Of a DNA stretch of 64,000 nucleotides, positions 57,359 to 64,000 are shown piece after piece. The stretch is taken from contig NC_077222.1 of assembly GCF_024763615.1 (NCBI RefSeq), positions 104,813,417-104,877,416 on the forward strand, given 5' to 3'. Source of the stretch: Phlebotomus papatasi. Its lineage: Eukaryota > Arthropoda > Insecta > Diptera > Psychodidae. The notes under the pieces are model-generated. The model saw nothing but the letters and a program-made list of their open reading frames with translations. It did no database searches and had not been told where the DNA came from. Position 1 is the stretch's first letter; the number at the start of each line of letters is the position of its first letter. The translations under genes and the position numbers were made by a program.

Positions 57359-57490
57359 AATGAAAAGAAACACGAATTTTGACCTAGATCCTTCTCCTCC
57401 TTTATTTCTAGTAATAAAGGAGGAGAAGGATCTAGGTCAAAATCCGTGTTTCTTTTCATTCAAATTAATCTACTGACCGAGCATCTAATA
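57359..57490. repeat. Head-to-head palindrome, 48 bp arms
   Basis: Arms 57359-57406 and 57413-57460 are inverted copies with one mismatch around a 6 nt loop. The right arm continues ATTAATCTACTGACCGAGCA, the same tail as at 33449 and 37102. Compared with 36956, the central part (GGAGC…GAAACGTT) is missing, so the arms meet at AATAAAGG. Confidence 0.9.
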
Positions 57491-57529
57491 CCATAAAATA
57501 TTTTTTTCCAGGTTTTTGGGTATTCTGCC

Positions 57530-57690
57530 CCACTGTGCGACAGTACGGACTTTACAGCAACGACCTATATGCTACGTTTCTGGACCGAGCTGACGGAGAA
57601 TCGTCACAACTGGAGGAGGTTAGTACGAGAGGTTCGGTCTCTTAAAGGGACGTTGCAGTCACCTAAGGAGCCAGGCATTTTCTCCTAGTA
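57530..57690 (+). pseudogene. LINE ORF2 extreme C-terminus
   Basis: 57584-57688 reads TENRHNWRRLVREVRSLKG and ends at a stop 14 codons later. The pattern DR/ENR-W-LV-EV resembles the last 30 residues of many LINE ORF2 proteins. Upstream frames are broken. It starts soon after the palindrome family tail. Confidence 0.5.
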
Positions 57691-59516
57691 GCACGTGAAG
57701 CCTTATGATGGCGCTGTATGCTTAAGCTAGAAATAGTATTGCCCGATGCAAATTCAAATAATGGTTCTATAACGCTTAACATGGAGAATTCTTCAAGACG
57801 ATCGATAAAGGGAATGAAAATGATCTTAGTTTATTGTTTCTTGCGCTTCGTCGAAAGGGTCAATGACAAAATGATGCAAAGGGTTAATTGGGAATCTTGT
57901 ATTGAACTTAAGTAAAACCACAAACTGTCTTTAGAATTCGCACTCAATTTGGTTGGCTCGAAGGCAATCGTAACATCTGTATGATTCCCCTGAAGACGAA
58001 ATGTGAGACAGCATATGGCAAAGTTTCAAAATTTCTAATCAATATTTCACAAGGTGATAATTTTGAAACCTCGCAAGTGTCAATATTTGCCACCTCAGAA
58101 ACACCCTTGAGAACCACAGAGACTCAATCTCTTTGCCGAGAGATGCTTTGGGGGGTGGTGGTTTTGCAAAGATGGTGATCTGGTATAGTGTAGAGGGATT
58201 GCCAAAATATATTTGCTCTTTTGGGGCTTTCAATTTCCATACATCGTGAAATCGGGTTTGGGATGAGCAGATGAAGTTCATCTTCATCTGGAGGGTGTTC
58301 ACCCCATATCCAGACTGTTTCACATGTCGAAGAATCTTCTGGGAAAATTGGTATGGAAGTGCTTGACACCCCGAATAACGAAAATGTACCATTCCTCCGG
58401 AGGTTCTGACAGAGTGTTTGGTGGCATGTTTGAATTGGTCTCATGGATGAATATTTGTTTGGTCGGAGAATGCGGTTGAACGCCTCTTCCGTTGCCACTC
58501 TGTCAAACAATCCTCGGCACAAAACCTCTTATATCATCCCTCCTCGATACAAAACATCCCATCGCCTGTGATCTGAAATTTGCTTTGATTTATTAATGCG
58601 ACACATTTGCTGATGCCTCCTCCAAACAACATTCAACCAACTCAAATAGTCAGATACTTCCCTGGGAAAATAATTTTCCCGGGAATTGGGAGGAAGTTCG
58701 ATGTTTGTGAGCCAAACACCTAAACATATCCCTCTTTCCCCCCTTCAAAACTAAAAGTTTGGGGCTGCGAGGGTGGCTCATAATTAACGAAGTGTTAATA
58801 TGATTTTCGCTTTTGATGGTGTCTGACACAAATGATGGGGTTCACTGCATTACTTTCCTGCTCACCTCTCTGCTCACAGTAAATTGTTTGTGGATGAGGC
58901 TTCTGGATTACGCACTCTCCTGCACGATTTCCAAATATCACCAACATTCTTCCAGCATTAATTCTGTGACATTTTCTCAATGGATCGGAAGACTGGCTTC
59001 TGGCATGTTACTCGTGCGAGAACAATAAATCTATCGGGGAATTTCCGGAATACTTTACAAACAATTTCTTTCAATGGCTTTTAGCAGTTCTCAGTTGAGA
59101 ATTAACTGAAATTATTGGATAATCAATGGGGCACCTCTGGAGGTCTCTACCTCACTGAAGCGGTACAATTCCACTGTTCATTCAATATTTTTCGTCAAAG
59201 AATTTTAATGTAATAGGTGTCTAATTAGTATAATTGATAGACAGAAAAAACAACTTGGTCGGTCACTTCAATTTTATTGCTCGAACTTCATAAGACAGAG
59301 TATAGACTAAGTAATTTATCCTCTCGGTAAATTTTGACCAAATTTTACTATACTCAGAATTTATGAAAAATTACGTGACACCGATTGTCTGTCCGTTATG
59401 ATCTAGAGGACAAACGGTTAGAGAGAGCGACATAAGGGTTAAAAGGGGAACACGTAAGTAAACTCTGGGAGTATTAACTAACCTTATATCTTAATTCATT
59501 TTTTAAATGTTTTTTT
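57691..59516. other. Repeat-poor block with GC-richer part (about 57930-59130)
   Basis: Overlapping frames at 58039-58522 minus (117 and 132 codons) and 58813-59028 plus have no motif. No element ends. Candidate unique sequence. Confidence 0.35.
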
Positions 59517-59660
59517 AGGTGTGATTCCTTCTAATCACACCTATTGTAATCCTCGGATTTTCTAATTCACAGTGTATATGTTTTGCACATCCCTGATGCC
59601 GAAAATCATAAGCCGGCAATTTCGGGTCCGGCTGCTGTCCGGCCGTCCGTAGTACGCAAT
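59517..59660 (-). mobile_element. Terminal hairpin region of a second Helitron-like copy
   Basis: AGGTGTGATT pairs perfectly with AATCACACCT around a 6 nt loop (59517-59542), then CTATTGTAATCCT. The 10.6 kb hairpin, read from its complement, is followed by CTACTATAATCCT. Both thus share hairpin plus TATAATCCT-like word, and both have GGCCG-rich sequence 90-140 bases away (59630-59650 here). The other end of this copy is not identifiable. Confidence 0.55.
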
Positions 59661-59689
59661 ATCTCTGGTTTGAATACATTTTAAGATTC

Positions 59690-61272
59690 ATTCTATCATG
59701 TTGAATCCCTCATAACTCTTAAGTTTTAATCTGTAAAATATTTTGGGATTGATTTTTGAAACGTTTTGGTATTGATTGTATCGCAGAAGCACTAATTGTT
59801 CCCTTGTGGGATTTATTTGTAAAGCTTTTCAGATGGATTTCGACACGTTTTGGGACCAATCTTGTAAGAATGCAACTGTTATACATTTTTCTTAGGGGTC
59901 CATCTGGAAGATGATTGCCCCGTAGTTATACCTTTTTTGGGATTCATTTGTAAAACATTTTGGGATTATTTCGAAATGTTCTTTCGGAATAACTTCCGTT
60001 AGATAGCATTCATAATTCACTACTGGGATTCGTTCTGTAGCATTGCATCGTTTATAACTTCTAAATACTATTCACTGAAACATTCTGGGATTGATCTTCA
60101 ATACATTTTAGTATTGACTAATAGAATGATAGATTGTACCCTATTGGGATTCATTCGTAAAAGCCTAAGATGAATTTTCGAGATGTTTTGGGATCAAACC
60201 TATAGAACTGCATCCATTATACCTTCTTGGGATTCATTTGCAAAGCATTCTGAGATGGTTTCTAAGCGTATTTAAGATAAGTTCTATTAGAATGCACTCA
60301 TAATGTCATATTGGGATTCATTCTATTACTTTGCGTATTTTATAACTTATATGTATTGTTATGAAGATATGGAAGATATTTTGGAATTTAATTTTAAGAG
60401 CTTATGGTATTCATTATATTCTAAAAATATGATTGTAGTCTATTGGGATTCATTTTAAAGACTTTTTAGGTAAATTTTTAGGGAATGTTAAGATCAAACC
60501 CATCACAATGTATCAATTATACCTTCTTGGGATTCATTATTCCTTTCCATCTTTTAAAACTTTGATGTATTATTATGAAAATATTTTGGGATTGAGTTCT
60601 TAGAGCTTATGGTATTCATTATATCCTAAAAAATCGCCTGTAGTCTATTTGGATTCCTTTTATAGATTTTTTAGGTAAAATTTATCGAGCATGTTAACAT
60701 CAAACCTATCACAATGCATCCGTAATACATTTTTGGGATTCATTTCCTAACGCTTTTTAGAATAAGTTCTGATAGATTGAATTCATAATGTCCTATTGGC
60801 TTTCACTCTGTCACACTGCATCCTTATAATCTCTAATTTCTGTTCTGTAAAACATTATGGGATTGATCTTTGAGAAACTTTGGTATTGATTGTATAGCAG
60901 AGCTATTAATTATACCCTTTTGGGATTAGTCCCATTACACTGCATCCATTATACCTTCCCCGCATTTATTAGAAAATCCTCCTGGGATTGTCTCTAAGCA
61001 TATTCAAGATAAGTTCTATTAGATTACATTCATAATGCCCTAGTGGGATACATTTTATCACATTCCATTTTTATAACTTTTATGTATTGTTGTATAAAAC
61101 ATCTTGGGATTGAAATTTAAGACCTTGTGGTATTGATTGTACCCTATTGGTATTCATTTTAATGACCTTTTAGATAAAAATTTGTGACATGTTATGATCA
61201 AATCTATCACACTGCAACCGCTATACCTTTTTGGGATTCATTTCTAAATAGAATTCTAATCTAATCTAAATT
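59690..61272. repeat. Higher-order minisatellite with TTGGGATTCATT words
   Basis: TTGGGATTCATT and variants recur throughout. At a larger scale the block ATATTTTGGGATTGATTTTT, then GGTATTGATTGTA, then CCCTATTGGGATTCATT repeats six times, starting near 59736, 60077, 60372, 60579, 60849 and 61096 (spacing 207-341). CACATTGCATCC…TATAACTT and AATAAGTTCTATTAGATTGC words occupy fixed places in the larger unit. Units are diverged. No open frame. Confidence 0.85.
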
Positions 61273-61372
61273 ACATACCAGAGGAAGGATCCATAAAGTT
61301 GCGAAACGTCGTTTGTGTAGTATTAAAGGAGTATAAGTCCAGGTCAAAATCCGTGTTTTCTCTGTCCATTTC
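61273..61372 (+). mobile_element. Decayed unit of the GAAACGTTG family
   Basis: CCAGAGGAAGGATCCATAAA then GTTGCGAAACGTCG, then TATTAAAGGAGTATAAGTCC, AGGTCAAAATCCGTGTTTTC. The order matches the unit at 33595-33449, so this is a fourth locus of the family, inserted in the higher-order minisatellite. Confidence 0.65.
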
Positions 61373-61395
61373 TAAATCATTTTTAGAATGAGTTC

Positions 61396-61588
61396 TAGGA
61401 GAACCCAAGCTTTATAATGACTAAATTGTTTCTATGTTTCTCAGTGACTATTCGCACCCATATTTTAAAAACCAGGGGAAATTGCCCAGTTTTCAAAATA
61501 TATTACGGAGTCACATTCGTTCAGAAACATAAAAAAAATTAGTCATTACGAAGGTTAGGACCGTGCAAAGTATTCGCACTTTCCCCTA
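61396..61588. mobile_element. Palindromic MITE, copy 2 of the 30949 family
   Basis: AATGACTAAATTGTTTCTAT and ATATTTTAAAAACCAGGGGA on the left are mirrored on the right and match 30949-31180. About 30 bases of the left arm are deleted. TA at 61396-61397 and 61587-61588; joining the flanks gives AGTTCTATTAGATTGCAT, the minisatellite consensus, which proves the insertion site. Confidence 0.85.
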
Positions 61589-64000
61589 TTAGATTGCATC
61601 GACAGTACCATATTGAGATTTATTTGCATGACATTTTGAAAATGTTCTCCAAATAGAAAGACATCTTATGTTCTGGTTTTGTTTTCAAAATTCGTTTTAT
61701 TATGTATTCAACGTTTTAAGGACCAATCGGTCATACAAAGTTTGCAAACCCAGAGTGTTGATTTATGTCCTTGCCTCAATTGTCGATTGCAGAATCTTCC
61801 TCAATTGATTTAGACTGGGATACTGAAAGTGCAAGACCGTGTGTGGCTGCAGCTAATAATGACAAACGATGCATTGTACCGCCGGACAATGACACAGAGA
61901 GTGCAGATCCTCCTCAAGTCCTCCACACTTTTGTGGCACAGAGGCAACCACTTCTGCAGGCCATCATTCACCGTCTTGACCATCGAGGTGGCTCTCATTG
62001 AGCACCTGAAGACATGGTTGGGTCTCCTCTGGTACTCTGGGCAAAAAGGGCGCGACAGAAGGTGTTTGTCTACCATAATTTATTGATTATTTATTTACAG
62101 AAAACTTGGGTAGAAGTTCTCCTCTGAAAATCAACAGCCAACAATTGCGTGTTTGTTGGAAAATATTGAATTTGTTGCGAGTGGAATGCACTTTATATTC
62201 TTACACTTGGCAGATGGGTGGGCAAATATATGTAAATATTTACATAAAATCAAATATCAGAAACAAGCCACTTTATCGATTTCTCAAGTGTAAGAACTCC
62301 TAAGGCAAATACCAAAGGAGGAAGGCTTTGGGGTTTATTGTGCGAGAGAAGAAATTTTCTCAAGAGGGAATGTCATCATTGTCAGGTGTTTTGGATGTCT
62401 TGCCACTTGAGTGATAGAATTGAGTGGCATAGAAATTAAGCATGGTGATGAGATGTTATACAACGATGCCATCAAAGTCCGGAATAATTTTGCTTTAGAA
62501 ACACTTCTGGTATTTCAATTGCTTCTGGACATATTCCTTCAAAAGTTTATTAATAAAACAGCTAAGAGAGCATTTATATCCGGTGTTTAGTGACTGTTGG
62601 CTATCAAAAAGTGAATAGAAAATTGTATGTTGCCACTTGGTGGCCAACACTCAAATGGACAAATAATTAATTTAAGTTGATTTCGGACGCGACAGCATAA
62701 AGTGGTAATTGTGTAAATTGGTCCATACGATTAATTTCACTAAGATATCTTTTAGTTCTTAAATGACTTATTAGTGACTGGAGAACGTGTCAATTTAATC
62801 ATTGTCTCGTGCCTCATCCGCTGGCAGGAAGTGAAACGATCAAATGGCCATCTGAATAAATGTACCATGCGGAAAAGCAGCTCAAGACATAATCGGGTAA
62901 TTAATGGAATAAATTCCATATCGAGACGAGGCGACAATTTTTAATTGAAATAAATCTCCTCAAGCTTCTTTCTCTAACTATATTCCTCCTTCTCAAAAAA
63001 AGTACACCAAAAAAGAGACACAAACCAGAGGCCTCAAAACTCCATCCATCTGCTTCTGTTCCCTTCTTCAGATGCCTGTAGTCCAGAGAGTCTCAATTTC
63101 CCAGAAGAACCTCCTTCGAAAATTGTGGCGCAAATAAAAGGCATTGAGATCAATGTATCAAAAATAGTGTCAGGATCTCAAGACTTTAATCCCATCGACG
63201 GGTTCTTTTTGCTCTCACACACTTAATTTCCAACTTCATCATTTTTTTTTTAATTCTTCTCAGTCACTTGCCAATCAATTCACTCTTTTGATCTGCTTGA
63301 GAGTTTAGGGTTTTTGGGTATTGCTGAAACTTTGGAAAGTTTCAAGGTAGGAAGGTAAGACTTCAAAGACCAATTGGTGATAATGCTGAATGTTGCCAAA
63401 TAAAAATCTACCTTGATCGAAACTTTCTTGCAGAATAGGGGTAAATGGGGCACTTTTGAAACAGGGCTTTTTCTTATATATTAAAATAGAACTGGACCTT
63501 ATTATTGTAGCACGAACCTCCCGGAGATTGAGCCCCATTGCCCATTTTAAGACAGCCACGAATCCGGCGTCCTCCTCGCTTCTCTGGTGAACACAGACTG
63601 ACGAGCCGATTTGATTGTGCTCTCGGAATATCTCGTTAATCACTCACAACCCTCTCTAGCGGAACTATAGCGATATCGTAATTTGAGGTTAGCCGCCATT
63701 ATAGCACCCCTCAGAGTTACCACCCCAGCTGAACCAGGGGCCCACCAAGCCTAATAAAAAGTGAAGCAATTTTTCACTTTTCCTTATAAAAATTTTGCAG
63801 ATATTGCACCGCGACTTAAACAAATTTGCTCGTAGTTCTTGTATTACTTCTGCAATCATTATAAAATATGTATTTTTAGGTAGCTTTTAATCGACAATTT
63901 CGAAATATATCAGACTGATAAGTGAATTCTCATTAGGAAAAAACTTGCCAATAGTCTTCGGTTCCTATATGCAAAAACGTGTGGATAAATGAAATGTCGA
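61589..64000. other. Repeat-poor block to the window end
   Basis: GC-richer parts at about 61760-62060, 62700-63200 and 63500-63750. Open frames at 61765-62001 plus (78 codons), 61810-62076 minus and 63305-63643 minus (112 codons) have no recognisable motif and overlap other frames. GGGTAAATGGGGCACTTTTG at 63440 resembles the MITE ends at 30116 and 50207, but no partner end is visible. Confidence 0.35.

Noticed and set aside
58124..58522. 132-codon minus frame as a gene
   Set aside because: Another 117-codon frame overlaps it in a different phase, and neither shows a motif.
63305..63643. 112-codon minus frame at the window end
   Set aside because: Its middle is the MITE-end-like sequence at 63437-63510, so an uninterrupted protein is unlikely; no motif.
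1..64000. tRNA genes, rRNA, CRISPR or bacterial operon features
   Set aside because: No cloverleaf box A/B pair, rRNA block, spaced direct-repeat array or ribosome-binding-site-led gene series was seen; the window is eukaryotic in character.

Overview
This window looks like AT-rich, gene-poor eukaryotic nuclear DNA, most likely from an insect. The mix of TA-targeting Tc1/mariner and pogo-type elements, hAT-like and foldback elements, LINE 3' ends and many short inverted-repeat elements fits a dipteran, possibly a sand fly. That species guess is weak and rests on general repeat style. I found no host protein-coding gene, tRNA, rRNA or CRISPR array that I can defend. Every recognisable coding trace is a decayed transposon gene: pogo-type helix-turn-helix pieces near 1.7-2.0 kb and 3.3 kb, a broken exon of an unclassified transposon at 7.7-8.1 kb, and LINE reverse-transcriptase C-termini at 14.4, 32.6-33.0, 41.3-41.8 and 57.6 kb.

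Layout. 0-4 kb: three pogo/Tc1-like elements. 5.5-12.6 kb: a decayed tandem array with a unit of about 130 bp, each unit carrying a palindrome close to TTTAGTACATGCATGTACTAAA-type sequence. Into it are inserted a 2.2 kb TIR transposon, a 1.8 kb Helitron-like element ending in a hairpin, and a foldback element that itself holds a TA-flanked element. 13.9-19 kb: mixed old repeats. 21.7-23.5 kb: a 1.8 kb degenerate minisatellite. 24.7-26.6 kb: MITEs and a three-copy direct repeat. 28-34 kb: LINE, pogo-like and MITE remnants. 36.1-38.9 kb: a hAT-like element with an imperfect 8 bp target duplication. 40.9-42.4 kb: a CCCAAGTAGC-TIR element holding a LINE that holds a MITE. 44.8-49.0 kb: two 1.1 kb element copies in opposite orientation. 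54.5-57.1 kb: a long CCCAAGTGGC-TIR element. 59.5-61.6 kb: a second Helitron-like hairpin, a higher-order minisatellite and a palindromic MITE.

Between these lie stretches with no repeat structure I could see and somewhat higher GC (about 4-5.4, 12.8-13.4, 20.8-21.4, 23.6-24.2, 26.7-28.1, 42.7-43.7, 50.6-51.6, 57.9-59.1 and 61.7-63.3 kb). They could be intron or intergenic sequence with regulatory elements, which I cannot test from sequence alone.

The strongest observations are structural. Nested insertions can be ordered because the interrupted host sequence is known from sister copies. Two hairpins 49 kb apart share architecture and show a compensatory stem change. Two repeat families carry hammerhead-ribozyme-like cores and occur as head-to-head pairs.
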